Below, piece by piece: positions 1 through 8,514 of a DNA stretch of 19,417 nucleotides. A model generated the notes under the pieces. That model did no database searches. It saw only the letters and a list, made by a program, of their open reading frames with translations, and was not told where the DNA came from. Origin of the DNA: JAWLBM01 sp041687675 (GTDB lineage: Bacteria > Pseudomonadota > Alphaproteobacteria > Rhizobiales > Pleomorphomonadaceae); assembly GCA_041687675.1 (NCBI GenBank), contig JAWLBM010000060.1, positions 1 to 19,417 on the forward strand, read 5' to 3'. Position 1 is the first letter of the stretch; each line of letters begins with the position of its first letter. The position numbers and the translations under genes were made by a program.

Positions 1-130
1 CACCGCCAGGCCAGGCATCTCCATCCGACGAAAACGAAAGCGCTCGGGATGGTCCGATGACTTCGCACGATCCATCCTCGGCCAAATGCGATAGCCCTGT
101 CATTGCCGCTGCCGCCGCTTGAACTCCGCC

Positions 131-165
131 ACAATCCCATGCTTAACGATCGCGATTGTTGCATG
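131..165. promoter_or_regulatory. Imperfect dyad upstream of the FAD oxidoreductase gene
   Basis: Bases 1-226 hold no gene I can support. Within them, ACAATC (131-136) is mirrored by GATTGT (154-159), CATGC (138-142) by GCATG (161-165), and a central ATCGCGAT palindrome lies at 149-156. The nested dyads and locally lower GC suggest an operator or promoter region for the gene starting at 227. No clear -35/-10 pair was found and no regulator can be named. Confidence 0.25.
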
Positions 166-226
166 AGTCTTCCGCCGCGCGGCGCGCCGCGACGGCCTCC
201 GCCATTTCGCACTGGAATTCCTGCAG

Positions 227-1582
227 GTGATTCCTTTCAAGGTCCCTGTCCGCGGTGATGCGGCGCTCCATCGATCCGACGCGACAGCCGCCTCGCGGCG
301 GCCCGGCTTGGACGTCGTCGACGGCTCCCTGTGGGAGCGGACGGCCCGGCCGCGCCCCGTCCGTCCTCCCCTCTCCGGCGACTGGCGGGTCGAGGTGGCG
401 GTGATCGGCGGCGGCTGGCTCGGCCTGACCACCGCCCTGGCCCTCGTCGAGGCGGGGATCTCCGTCATCGTCCTGGAGGCCGGCGAGGTCGGCGGCGGCA
501 TGACCGGCCGGGCGGCCGGCTTCGTCAGCCCCGTGCTGCGCGCCGTCGATGGCGACACGATCCTCGCCCGCCTCGGCGACGGCGAGGGCGAGCGGCTGAT
601 CCGCGCCGTCGCCGGGTCGGTGGAGACGGTGTTCGAGACCATCCGCCGCCACGGCATCGCCTGCGCCGCCTCCCGGAACGGCTGGATCGAGGCGAGCCAT
701 GCGGAGGTGGCCGTCCCGGCCGCAGAGGCGCGGATGCGCCTTCTCGAGAGCCTCGGCCGGCCGGTCGAATGGCTGGACCGGGGGGCGATCGCCCGGGCGA
801 CCGGCTGCCGCGCCTGGCCCGGCGGCTGGATCGACCGCTCCGGCGGCGTCCTCCATCCGCTCGACTATGCGCTGGGGCTCGCCGACGCTGCGGAGCGGGC
901 GGGCGCCGTCATCCACGAGAAGAGCCGGGCGTCGGTTCCCGTCCGCGAGGACGGCGGCTGGCGCATCGACGCGGCGGGCGGCTCCGTCCTCGCCGACCGG
1001 GTGGTGATCGCCGCCGGGAGCCTCGCCGATCTCGACCGCAGGCTGGCGCGGACGGTGGTCCCGGTTCTCGTCCACCAGATCGCCACAAGGCCGATGGACG
1101 CCTCCGTCCGCAAGTGGCTACTCCCCGCCGACCAGGGCGTGAGCGACAACGCCCGCAATCCGTTCACTCTCCGCTTCGACGCGGAGAACCGGCTCGTCAC
1201 CGGCGGCATCCTTCCCTTCCGCGGCGCCGGCCGCGTCGTCGCCCGGGCCCTGCACGCCCGCCTCGCCCACATGCTCGACATGCCCGACCTGCCGCCGGTC
1301 GCCTTCCGCTGGCACGGCGTCGCGGCGATGACGGCGGACCACCTGCCGCGCCTCCACCAACTCGCGCCGGGCGTGCTGACGGCGGTCGGCTGCAACGGTC
1401 AGGGCGTCACCGTCTCGACCATGCTCGGCCGGGCCATGGCCGACCACCTGCTCGGCCGCGAGCCCTCCGGTCCGCGGCTGACGCCGCCGCAGCCGATCCG
1501 CCTGCACGCCATCGCCAGGTGGGGTCCCTCGGCGAGCGCACCGCTCGCAGCCCTGCGCGACCTCATCGACCGTCGCCGCTGA
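227..1582 (+). CDS. FAD-dependent oxidoreductase (DAO family, PuuB-like)
   Basis: This 451-residue protein belongs to the D-amino-acid oxidase/glycine oxidase fold family of FAD enzymes, which oxidise C-N bonds of amines or amino acids. The dinucleotide-binding signature GGGWLGL is at residues 61-67, with the ribose-binding acid in VLEA at about 84. The SLWERTA segment before it and the C-terminal VGCNGQGV segment (FAD/substrate-closing region) are typical of gamma-glutamylputrescine oxidase-like members. The start is a GTG at 227 with only a weak Shine-Dalgarno, so the N terminus is uncertain. It is transcribed alone. Its TGA stop abuts the stop of the convergent regulator gene with no spacer. 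The substrate cannot be told from sequence; amine, polyamine-conjugate or amino acid are all possible. Confidence 0.85.
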   Translation: MIPFKVPVRGDAALHRSDATAASRRPGLDVVDGSLWERTARPRPVRPPLSGDWRVEVAVIGGGWLGLTTALALVEAGISVIVLEAGEVGGGMTGRAAGFVSPVLRAVDGDTILARLGDGEGERLIRAVAGSVETVFETIRRHGIACAASRNGWIEASHAEVAVPAAEARMRLLESLGRPVEWLDRGAIARATGCRAWPGGWIDRSGGVLHPLDYALGLADAAERAGAVIHEKSRASVPVREDGGWRIDAAGGSVLADRVVIAAGSLADLDRRLARTVVPVLVHQIATRPMDASVRKWLLPADQGVSDNARNPFTLRFDAENRLVTGGILPFRGAGRVVARALHARLAHMLDMPDLPPVAFRWHGVAAMTADHLPRLHQLAPGVLTAVGCNGQGVTVSTMLGRAMADHLLGREPSGPRLTPPQPIRLHAIARWGPSASAPLAALRDLIDRRR

Positions 1583-2563
1583 TCATGCCGGGGCGGCGAT
1601 CTCCAGGAGCCGCCGGGCGGCGCCCTCGTCCGTCACAAGCGTGTTGAGGCCGAGCCGCCGGTGCGCGGCGAGGATCGCCTCGGCGCGCGCGCTGCCGCCG
1701 GTCGCGAGCACCAGGTGCCGGGCGGCGGCGAGGCGGTCGAGGCCCACCGCCATCACCCGCCGGTTCACCGGATGCTCGACGTCGCGGCCGTCGGCGTCGA
1801 GGAAGTGGCACATCACGTCGGCGACGCCGCCGCGGCGGACGATCTCCCCGAAGCTTTCCGGGTCGATCAGCTGGCGGGAGAGCGACGTGGCGGCGGGGCC
1901 GACGTCGCCGACGCTCACCACCGCGAGGTCCATCTCCGCCGCCATCGCGTCCAGCCGGTCGAGGCCGCAGCCGGCGAGCAGGCGCTCGCGGGTCTCGGCC
2001 GAATCGACCAGCAGCGGCGCCGGGAACAGGAAGCAGGGCGCGTCGAGCTGGCTCGCCAGCCGCCAGGCGTATTCGGTGGGGTTGGTCACCCGCGCCTCGG
2101 TCAGGCCGCCGAGCAGCGACAGCACCCGCACGCCCTCCCGTCGCGGCGGCCGGAAGCCGGCCAGCGAGCGCGACAGGGTGCGGCCCCAGCCGACGCCGAC
2201 GGTCATCCCGTCGCGGATCGTCTCGGAGAGGAAACGCCCGAGCGCGAGGCCGACCGCGCCGGCGACGTCGCCGGCCTCCTCGCCGGCGGAGGGGACCACC
2301 ACCGCCTCGTCGAGGCCGAGCGCCGCCTCCAGCCGCAGCGCCAGCTCGACGCAGTCCCCCTCCCCCTCGGCGATCCAGATCTGCACCTCGCCGCGCCGCG
2401 TTGCCTCCTCGAGGAGGCGGATGACGGTGGTGCGGGCGACGCCGAGCCGGGCCGCGACCTCCTTCTGGGTGAGGCCGTGCGCGTGGTAGAGCCAGGCCGC
2501 GCGGAGCCGCAGCGACCCGGCGTCGGCGATCGCGGTCTGGGTCTCGCGGGCGAGCCGGGCCAT
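1583..2563 (-). CDS. SorC/DeoR-type sugar-binding transcriptional regulator
   Basis: This 326-residue protein has an N-terminal helix-turn-helix (about 22-57, LTQKEVAARLGVARTTVIRL) followed by a SorC-type sugar-phosphate-binding domain. Recognisable SorC features are GVGWGRTL (about 123-130), LLGGLTE (150-156) and the C-terminal TDEGAARRLL (311-320). Family members bind phosphorylated sugars or related small metabolites and control nearby catabolic operons. It is the last gene of the minus-strand operon, starting 4 bases after the stop of the hydrolase gene, so it is probably co-transcribed with the dehydrogenase genes and controls them and itself. That control is inferred. Acetoin operons usually use the sigma-54 activator AcoR, so a SorC regulator here argues that the inducer may be a sugar-derived compound. 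Confidence 0.9.
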   Translation of the reverse strand: MARLARETQTAIADAGSLRLRAAWLYHAHGLTQKEVAARLGVARTTVIRLLEEATRRGEVQIWIAEGEGDCVELALRLEAALGLDEAVVVPSAGEEAGDVAGAVGLALGRFLSETIRDGMTVGVGWGRTLSRSLAGFRPPRREGVRVLSLLGGLTEARVTNPTEYAWRLASQLDAPCFLFPAPLLVDSAETRERLLAGCGLDRLDAMAAEMDLAVVSVGDVGPAATSLSRQLIDPESFGEIVRRGGVADVMCHFLDADGRDVEHPVNRRVMAVGLDRLAAARHLVLATGGSARAEAILAAHRRLGLNTLVTDEGAARRLLEIAAPA

Positions 2564-2567
2564 GGCG

Positions 2568-3359
2568 TCAGTCGTCCGCGGACGGCCAGGCGGCCGCGGT
2601 GCGCAGCAGGAAGCCGGCGAGCAGTTCGTTCACCGCCTTGAAGTTCTCCACATGCGGCAGGTGCGCGGCGCCCTCGACCACGTGCCGCTCGCCGCCGAGG
2701 CGGTCGAGCCGCTCGGCCGAGAAGGGGCTGACCGTGTCGAGGTCGCCCCAGACGACGAGCCGCGGGATCTCCGCCGCCGCCACCGCGTCGGCATGCTCCA
2801 GCGCCGCCTCGCGACCGGCGACGATGCCGCGGGCCACCTGCCGCAGCCCCTCGCGACGGCCGGGTCCTTCGAGCTGCGACAGCAGCCGGGCGACCATGTG
2901 ACGGTTGATGAGCCGGGGGCGCGACACCAGCCGGTGCAGCAGCGGCTCCAGCGTCTCCGCGTCCTCCGCCTCGGGCAGGGTGTCGACGAAGGCGCGGTCG
3001 AGCCGTGCGCCGAGGCCGGCGGGGGAGACCAGCATCAGCGAGCGCACCCGCCCCGGGTCGGCGGCCGCGAGCGCCAGCGCCACCGCGCCGCCGAGCGAGT
3101 GGCCGAGGAGATGCACGGGGCCGAGCCCGGCCGCGTCGATCGCCGCCGCCACCGCCCGGGACAGTCCCGCCGGGGTCGGGTCGGCGGGCGGCGGCGGGCT
3201 CTTGCCGTGGCCGGGCAGGTCGAGGGCGTGGACCGAGGCGATCCGCGTCAGCTCGTGCTGGTTCGCCGCCCAGGACATCCGGTCCGAGCCGAAGCCGTGC
3301 AGCAGCACGACCGGCTCGCCGCTGCCGCCGAGGTGGTGGAGGACCGGGACGTCGGGCAT
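2568..3359 (-). CDS. Alpha/beta hydrolase, AcoC C-terminal-like
   Basis: This is a 263-residue alpha/beta-hydrolase-fold protein. It shows the oxyanion HGFG motif (21-24), DLPGHGKS (47-54), the nucleophile elbow GHSLGG with Ser88, an acid in WGDLD (Asp206 or Asp208) and His233 in AAHLPH. The same fold forms the C-terminal part of AcoC, the unusual E2 subunit of acetoin dehydrogenase in Pseudomonas and Cupriavidus, where it follows a lipoyl domain. Here the lipoyl domain is encoded just upstream by its own gene. The ATG of this gene overlaps that gene's stop as TGATG (3361-3357), implying translational coupling. I infer that it serves as the acyl-handling partner of the lipoyl protein. An independent esterase role is the alternative. 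Confidence 0.85.
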   Translation of the reverse strand: MPDVPVLHHLGGSGEPVVLLHGFGSDRMSWAANQHELTRIASVHALDLPGHGKSPPPPADPTPAGLSRAVAAAIDAAGLGPVHLLGHSLGGAVALALAAADPGRVRSLMLVSPAGLGARLDRAFVDTLPEAEDAETLEPLLHRLVSRPRLINRHMVARLLSQLEGPGRREGLRQVARGIVAGREAALEHADAVAAAEIPRLVVWGDLDTVSPFSAERLDRLGGERHVVEGAAHLPHVENFKAVNELLAGFLLRTAAAWPSADD

Positions 3360-3598
3360 CAGTCGGTCTCGATGACGCCGAGCACGTCGCCGGCCGCGGC
3401 AAGGTCGTCGGCCTCGACGCGGACCTCGGCGAGCCGGCCGGCGGCCGGGGCCTCGATCTCCATGGTGAGCTTCGGCGTGGTGATCACGGCCACCTGCTCG
3501 CCCTTCTCGACCCTGTCGCCGACCGCCTTCAGCCAGCTGTCCACCTGCGCCTCCGTGACCTCGTTGCCGAGTTGCGGAAGCAGGATCTCCACCTTCAT
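3359..3598 (-). CDS. Free-standing lipoyl-domain protein
   Basis: This 79-residue protein is a single biotin/lipoyl attachment domain. It begins with the typical LPQLGNEVTEAQV strand, carries the turn VGDRVEKGEQV, and places the probable lipoylated Lys43 in TTPKLTMEIEAPAAG. The residue before the lysine is proline, where most lipoyl domains have aspartate (DKA). A very good ribosome site (GGAGG, 7 bases before ATG) marks the start. It is followed by the hydrolase gene in a TGATG overlap and preceded at 19 bases by the E1 fusion gene. Its likely role is the swinging arm that takes the acyl group from E1. Biotinylation is unlikely because the M-K-M motif is absent. Confidence 0.9.
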   Translation of the reverse strand: MKVEILLPQLGNEVTEAQVDSWLKAVGDRVEKGEQVAVITTPKLTMEIEAPAAGRLAEVRVEADDLAAAGDVLGVIETD

Positions 3599-3617
3599 GA
3601 CATGTCCTCCGGTCCGG

Positions 3618-6083
3618 TCAGAGCGCTTTCAGCGCAAGGTCGAGGTCGTCCCAGGAGCGCACGCCGCGGCGGTTGCTCTTCTTCTCCGGGAAGATCTCCG
3701 AGGTGACGACGTCGACGATGTCGTGCGCCTGGGGGAAATAGGTCGTCTCCATGTCGGCGCCCGGCACGATCCAGTTGGGCGAGCCGATCACCCGCGGCGG
3801 CGCCTTCAGGTGGCCGAAGGCGAACCGGGTGATGTTCGCGGCGAGCGTCATCGGGAAGCTGCCGCGCTCGCAGGCCTCGGAGACGAGCACGATGCGGCCG
3901 GTCTTGCGGACCGAGGCCAGCACCGGCTCGTAGTCGAAGGGCACCAGCGAGCGGGCGTCGATCACCTCCGCCTCGAGGCCGTGGCTGCCGGAGAGCGTCT
4001 CGGCCGCGGCGAGGGCCGGATAGAGCGACGGGCCGATGGTGAGGATGGTGAGGTCGGAGCCGGTCCGCTTGACGTCCGGCATGCCGAGCGGGATCCGGTA
4101 GGGCTCCTCCGGCACGCCGCCCTCGTGGAAGCGCTCGGTCACGTCGTAGAGCCGCTGGCTCTCGAAGACAACCACAGGGTCGTCGCCGGCGAGCGCGGCG
4201 GCCATCAGGCCCTTGGCGTCGTAGGGCGTCGCCGGATAGGCGACCTTGAGGCCCGGGATGTGGGCGACCAGCGCCGACCAGTCCTGGCTGTGCTGGGCGC
4301 CGTACTTGCTGCCGACCGAGCAGCGCAGCACCACCGGCATCGTCAGCGCGCCGGCCGACATCGCCTGCCACTTGGCCATCTGGTTGAAGATCTCGTCGCC
4401 GGCCCGGCCGATGAAGTCACCGTACATCAGTTCGACCAGCGCCCGCCCGCCCTCGAGCGCATAGCCGACCGCCGTCGCCACGATCGCCGCCTCGGAGATC
4501 GGGGAGTTGAACAGCCGCTCGTAGGGGAAGATCTCGGACAGGCCGCGGTAGACGCCGAAGGCGCCGCCCCACTCGCGGCACTCCTCGCCCCAGGCGACCA
4601 GCCGCCGGTCGTGCAGCATGTGGTGGAGGATCGCCTCGAAGAGGCCGTCGCGCAGGGTGATCGCCCGCATCGGGCTCAGCGCCTCGCCCTCGGGCGACAG
4701 GCCGAAGCGGCTCTTCTTGGCGTTCTGCCGGACGCGCGCCACCGACTCCGGGTCGGCCAGCACAGGGGTGGTCTCCGGGGAGAGATCGGTTTCCCGATGG
4801 CTGAACATCAGCCGTCCGATCAGCACGGGGTCCGCCGGCACGTCGACAGGCGGCGAGGCCGCCGGGTCGACCGCCGCCTCGGTCACCTTGCGGATCGTCT
4901 CGGCGACCTCGGCCCGCATCGCCTCGACGGCCTCGGCGGAGAGCACCCCCTCCTCGACCAGCGACGCGCCGAAGGCGACGATCGGGTCGAGCGAGGACCA
5001 GCCCTCCATCTCCTCCTTGGTCCGGTAGACGTTGGCGTCGGTGGTGGAGTGCCCGGACAGGCGGTAGCATTCCACGTCGAGCAGAGCCGGGCCGCGGCCC
5101 TCGAGGAGCAGCGCCCGCTTGCGGGCGACCGCGTCGGCGACGGCGAGCGGATTGGTGCCGTCCACCGTCTCGGCGTGCATCGCCTCGGGGTTCGCCGCGG
5201 CGGCGATGCGCGACAGCCGGTCCCAGCCCATGGTCTCGCCGATGGTCTGGCCGCCCATGGCGTAGAAGTTGTTGTTGAAGAAGAAGAGGACCGGCAGGCC
5301 GCCCCGGCGCTCGTCGGTCCAGAGCGTCCGGAACTGCGCCATCGAGGCGAAGTTCATCGCCTCCCAGACCGGGCCGCATCCGGTCGAGCCGTCGCCGCTC
5401 ATCGCCACGGTGATCCCCGGCGGCCCGAGCAGCTTGCGGGCGAGCGCGGCGCCCGTGGCGATGCCGGCGGAGGCGCCGACGATGGCGTTGTTGGGCCAGG
5501 CGCCGAAGGGCGTGAAGAAGGCGTGCATGGAGCCGCCCATGCCGCCATTGAAGCCGTTCGAGCGCATGAAGATCTCGGCGAGGAGACCGAGCAGCAGGAA
5601 GCCCTCCGCCGCCTGCCGGCCGCCCGCGGGCGCAAGGCGCGTCTCCACGGTCCTCAGGAGCCGCCCGCCCTGGGTCTCCTCCATGATCCGGGCGAGGTCC
5701 GCATCGGACAGCCGGGCGATGGCGGAGAGGCCCTTGGCGATGAACTCGCCGTGGCTGCGGTGGCTGCCGAAGATGTGGTCGGCGGGGTCGAGCGCCAAAG
5801 CCGCGCCCACGGCCGCCCCCTCCTGGCCGATCGAGAGGTGCGCCGGCCCCTTGTAGGCATAGGAGATGCCGGCGTAGGACCCGGTCGCCTTGAAGGTGCC
5901 GAGCATGGTCTCGAACTCGCGCACCAGCATCATGTGGCGGAGCACCTCGGCAAGCGCCGCGTCGCCCCGTGCGCTGCGCTCCTCGGCCAGCGGCCGCCGG
6001 TAGGCGTGCAGCGGGATCTCCGGGAAGGCGAGGACGCCCGGCCGGCGGGAGACTGCGGGGTCGACGAGGATCGAACGGGGCAT
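3618..6083 (-). CDS. Fused E1 alpha+beta thiamine-diphosphate 2-oxoacid/acetoin dehydrogenase
   Basis: This 821-residue protein joins both E1 subunits of a 2-oxoacid dehydrogenase-type complex in one chain. The alpha half (about 45-400) has GSHRSHGE (106-113), the thiamine-diphosphate motif GDG (230-232) to NNN (270-272), and SGHSTTDANVYR (343-354). The beta half (about 475-815) has GEECREWGG (499-507), ELMYGDFIGRAGDEIFNQ (551-568) and GAQHSQDW with a catalytic-type His598. A linker near 400-470 connects them. E1 alpha and beta are usually separate proteins of about 330-400 and 325-350 residues. It is the first gene of the operon; AGGAAA lies 4 bases before the ATG. The substrate (acetoin, branched-chain or another 2-oxoacid) is not set by these motifs. 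No E3 gene is present. Confidence 0.9.
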   Translation of the reverse strand: MPRSILVDPAVSRRPGVLAFPEIPLHAYRRPLAEERSARGDAALAEVLRHMMLVREFETMLGTFKATGSYAGISYAYKGPAHLSIGQEGAAVGAALALDPADHIFGSHRSHGEFIAKGLSAIARLSDADLARIMEETQGGRLLRTVETRLAPAGGRQAAEGFLLLGLLAEIFMRSNGFNGGMGGSMHAFFTPFGAWPNNAIVGASAGIATGAALARKLLGPPGITVAMSGDGSTGCGPVWEAMNFASMAQFRTLWTDERRGGLPVLFFFNNNFYAMGGQTIGETMGWDRLSRIAAAANPEAMHAETVDGTNPLAVADAVARKRALLLEGRGPALLDVECYRLSGHSTTDANVYRTKEEMEGWSSLDPIVAFGASLVEEGVLSAEAVEAMRAEVAETIRKVTEAAVDPAASPPVDVPADPVLIGRLMFSHRETDLSPETTPVLADPESVARVRQNAKKSRFGLSPEGEALSPMRAITLRDGLFEAILHHMLHDRRLVAWGEECREWGGAFGVYRGLSEIFPYERLFNSPISEAAIVATAVGYALEGGRALVELMYGDFIGRAGDEIFNQMAKWQAMSAGALTMPVVLRCSVGSKYGAQHSQDWSALVAHIPGLKVAYPATPYDAKGLMAAALAGDDPVVVFESQRLYDVTERFHEGGVPEEPYRIPLGMPDVKRTGSDLTILTIGPSLYPALAAAETLSGSHGLEAEVIDARSLVPFDYEPVLASVRKTGRIVLVSEACERGSFPMTLAANITRFAFGHLKAPPRVIGSPNWIVPGADMETTYFPQAHDIVDVVTSEIFPEKKSNRRGVRSWDDLDLALKAL

Positions 6084-6135
6084 GGCGTTTCCTGGGGCTC
6101 GGGTCCGCGCTGCGTTGCGCGCTCGGGCGGCCGGG

Positions 6136-6165
6136 ATCCTCCCGCCCCGGTCCGGCCGCTGTCAA
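6136..6165 (-). promoter_or_regulatory. Candidate sigma-70 promoter of the dehydrogenase operon
   Basis: On the minus strand a perfect TTGACA (6165-6160) is followed after 18 bases by GAGGAT (6141-6136), a weak -10 match. It would give a 5' leader of about 45 bases before the ATG at 6083. The -35 is convincing; the -10 is not. Confidence 0.4.
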
Positions 6166-6183
6166 GACATTTGCAGGACGGAA

Positions 6184-6197
6184 CGGACAAAAGTCCG
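6184..6197. promoter_or_regulatory. Small perfect hairpin/dyad CGGAC-AAAA-GTCCG
   Basis: A 5-bp perfect inverted repeat with a 4-base centre sits between the sensor kinase stop (6207) and the TTGACA of the next operon. It could be a weak terminator of the kinase gene or part of the SorC regulator's operator. It has no strong U-tract, which favours the operator reading slightly. Confidence 0.3.
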
Positions 6198-6206
6198 CGC
6201 TATCGG

Positions 6207-8312
6207 CTAGGCGGCCTTGTCGACCACCGCCGAGGCCGCGCATTCGAGGCGCCAGTCGACGCCCTCAGGGCCGAGGTCGTAGACGACGTCGGCGTCGAGG
6301 CTGCGGCGGCTCATCATCTCGACGACCGTCGTGCCGAAGCCGCGCCGGCCGGGCTCGGCCACCGGCGGGCCGCCGCGCTCGAACCAGGAGATGGCGAAGC
6401 GGGCCGCCTCCCCGGCGCCGGTCACGGACCAGGCGATCTCGATCGTCCCCGCCGCGCCCGCCAGCGCGCCGTACTTGCCGGCGTTGGTGCCGAGTTCATG
6501 GAGCGCCATGCCGATCGCCTGCGCCGCCACCGGCCGGATCATCAACGGCTCGCCGGAGAGGCGGATCCGGTCGCCGAAATAGCCGCCGTAGTGGGCGAGT
6601 TGCGCCCGGGCGAGCTCGGCGATGTCGACGCCCCGCCACTCGTTCCGGACCAGGAGGTCCTGGCTCGCCGAGAGCGCCTGGACACGGTGGGAGAAGCGGT
6701 CGACGAATTCCGCCGGGTCCCGCGCCGCCGTGGCCCGGGCGATCGCCTGCACCACCGCCAGCATGTTCTTCGAGCGGTGGTTCACCTCGCGCAGCAGGAG
6801 GCGGACGTGCTCCTCGTTCTCCTTGCGCTCCGTGACGTCCTGGTTGAGACCGACCAGCCGCAGGGCGCGGCCCTCCTCGTCGCGCTCCACCTTGCCGGAA
6901 GCGGCGATCCAGCGGATGCCGAGGCGTGGATGGAGGATCCGGTACTCCATCGCCAGGTCCGTCTCCCGCGAGGCGACCAGCGCCGCCACCTCGGCCGACA
7001 GGCGCTCGCGGTCGGCGGGCAGCACGTGCCGCTCGATGTATTCGCGGTAGTCCGGCGGCAGGTCCGACGGCTCGACCCCGAGCAGCACAGAGTTTTCGCG
7101 CGACCAGATCGCCCGGTTCGAGGAGAGGTCCAGCTCCCAGGCGCCGGAGCGGGCGGCGTCGAGCGCCAGATTCAGCTTGTCGTTCGCCGCCTGCAACTCG
7201 CGCGAGCGGGCCTTGAGGTCGGACATGGACTCGGCGAGCTGGGCGGAGGCGCGGGTCAGCGCCGAGCCGACCACGTTGGCCTCGTGCATCAGGCTCGGCT
7301 CGAAGCGGACGGAGCGGCCGGCGGCGATCTCCCCGGCCATCCGGTGCAGCCGGCGCAGCGGCGACAGCATCACGCGGCTGGCGAGGAGCGCCGCCGCGAA
7401 GGAGCCGACGATGGTGACGCCAGGCACCAGCAGCAGTAGCCAGATGGCGCGCCCCTGCGGTTCGGACAGGATCGTCTGCGGCACCCAGACGAGGTAGACG
7501 AAGTCGCTCGCCCGGCTGCGGGCGTAGCTGGTCACCACGTGGCGGCCTTCGAGGTCGGTGCTCTCGAGGATCCCGCTCTGGCCGGTGAGGCTGGCCACGA
7601 ACTCCGGATCCGCAGGGTGGCCGAAGAAATCCTCATGGCGGAAGGAGCGGGCGACGATCCGCCCGGAGGAGCCGTCGACGATCGAGGCGAACCAGCCGGG
7701 CTGGCGCAGCGTTTGTTCTACGATCTCGCGCAGGGCGGTGACCGGAACGCCGTAGGCCAGCACGCCGATGACGTCGCCGGCGCCGCGCACCGGGACATAG
7801 ACGAACAGCCCCGGCGCCTCCAGCCCGAACTGACTGGCGAGGCCGCCCACCGCGGGCTCGCCGCTTGCCGCGACCTCGGCGACGATCTCCGCGTCCGCCG
7901 CCCTGCGGTCGCCCGGCGGGATCGGCGCGGCGGTGTTGAGCAGTTCGAGCCCGTCCGGGTCGAGCACCACCAGCCCGGGCGAGCGCTCCTCCGCCAGCGT
8001 CCCGGCCCAGGACGCGAAGCCCTCGAGGTCGCCTGCGGAGAGATCCGGCGAGGCGGCGATCGCCTCGGCGAGGTCGATCGTGGAGCGCAGCCGCCGGTCC
8101 ACCGCGTTCGCCAGAGCCTCCACCCGGTCGTTCACGGCAGTCAGGTGCTGCTCGCGTTCGGCCGCCAGGTAGCGCTTCATCACGATTGCGCCGGAGAGGA
8201 GAAAGGGCGTCACCAGGAGCAGCAGCAGCAGCCAGACCGCATAGGCGATCCGGATTTCTCGTCTGCGCCGGGCGGGGCGCGGCGAGGGCGCGGTGGTTTC
8301 GGCGGCGGTCAT
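6207..8312 (-). CDS. HWE-family membrane sensor histidine kinase with PAS domain
   Basis: Read from the ATG at 8312 (701 residues). An in-frame start at 8435 would add 41 non-conserved residues. A GGAG is close before 8312 and the basic stretch RRRR leads straight into membrane segment 1 (about 23-45). A periplasmic sensor region (about 46-288, Cache-like in size and pattern), membrane segment 2 (about 288-312), a HAMP-like linker, a PAS/PAC unit (about 379-496, ending NQDVTERKENEE) and the HWE kinase core follow. The core has the phospho-acceptor His512 in REVNHRSKNMLA, the N box HELGTNAGKYGAL (605-617), the family-defining W-x-E as WFE (643-645) and GRRGFG (655-660). HWE kinases often feed the general stress or light/redox responses of Alphaproteobacteria. 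No response regulator gene is adjacent, so its partner is unknown. Confidence 0.9.
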   Translation of the reverse strand: MTAAETTAPSPRPARRRREIRIAYAVWLLLLLLVTPFLLSGAIVMKRYLAAEREQHLTAVNDRVEALANAVDRRLRSTIDLAEAIAASPDLSAGDLEGFASWAGTLAEERSPGLVVLDPDGLELLNTAAPIPPGDRRAADAEIVAEVAASGEPAVGGLASQFGLEAPGLFVYVPVRGAGDVIGVLAYGVPVTALREIVEQTLRQPGWFASIVDGSSGRIVARSFRHEDFFGHPADPEFVASLTGQSGILESTDLEGRHVVTSYARSRASDFVYLVWVPQTILSEPQGRAIWLLLLVPGVTIVGSFAAALLASRVMLSPLRRLHRMAGEIAAGRSVRFEPSLMHEANVVGSALTRASAQLAESMSDLKARSRELQAANDKLNLALDAARSGAWELDLSSNRAIWSRENSVLLGVEPSDLPPDYREYIERHVLPADRERLSAEVAALVASRETDLAMEYRILHPRLGIRWIAASGKVERDEEGRALRLVGLNQDVTERKENEEHVRLLLREVNHRSKNMLAVVQAIARATAARDPAEFVDRFSHRVQALSASQDLLVRNEWRGVDIAELARAQLAHYGGYFGDRIRLSGEPLMIRPVAAQAIGMALHELGTNAGKYGALAGAAGTIEIAWSVTGAGEAARFAISWFERGGPPVAEPGRRGFGTTVVEMMSRRSLDADVVYDLGPEGVDWRLECAASAVVDKAA

Positions 8313-8514
8313 GTGCTCCGGCACAGCATGATTGGCCGCGCGAGACCCGCGACCGGTCAGGACAACTCCGCCCGGCTCCCACGAACCGGCACGCCCGGAG
8401 TGACGATCGGCGCCCGGCCCCCGGCACGGGCGCATCGGCGATTGTAGTCGCCGGATCCACCCATTTCCATACGCACTGTCGCGGCAATGACCATGATGCC
8501 CGTTCCGGCGGCAG

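Noticed and set aside
1..24. Possible 5' end of a minus-strand gene leaving the left edge (reads MEMPGLAV)
   Set aside because: Only eight codons are visible with a poor ribosome site, too little to support a gene.
2562..7439. A 1625-codon open frame on the plus strand
   Set aside because: It runs antisense through five genes with clear family motifs. Its product is Arg/Gly/His-rich low-complexity sequence without recognisable motifs, as expected for a shadow frame in GC-rich DNA.
8313..8435. Longer start for the sensor kinase at 8435
   Set aside because: The added 41 residues are unconserved Arg/Gly-rich sequence; the ATG at 8312 has a GGAG and leads straight into the basic/membrane N terminus.
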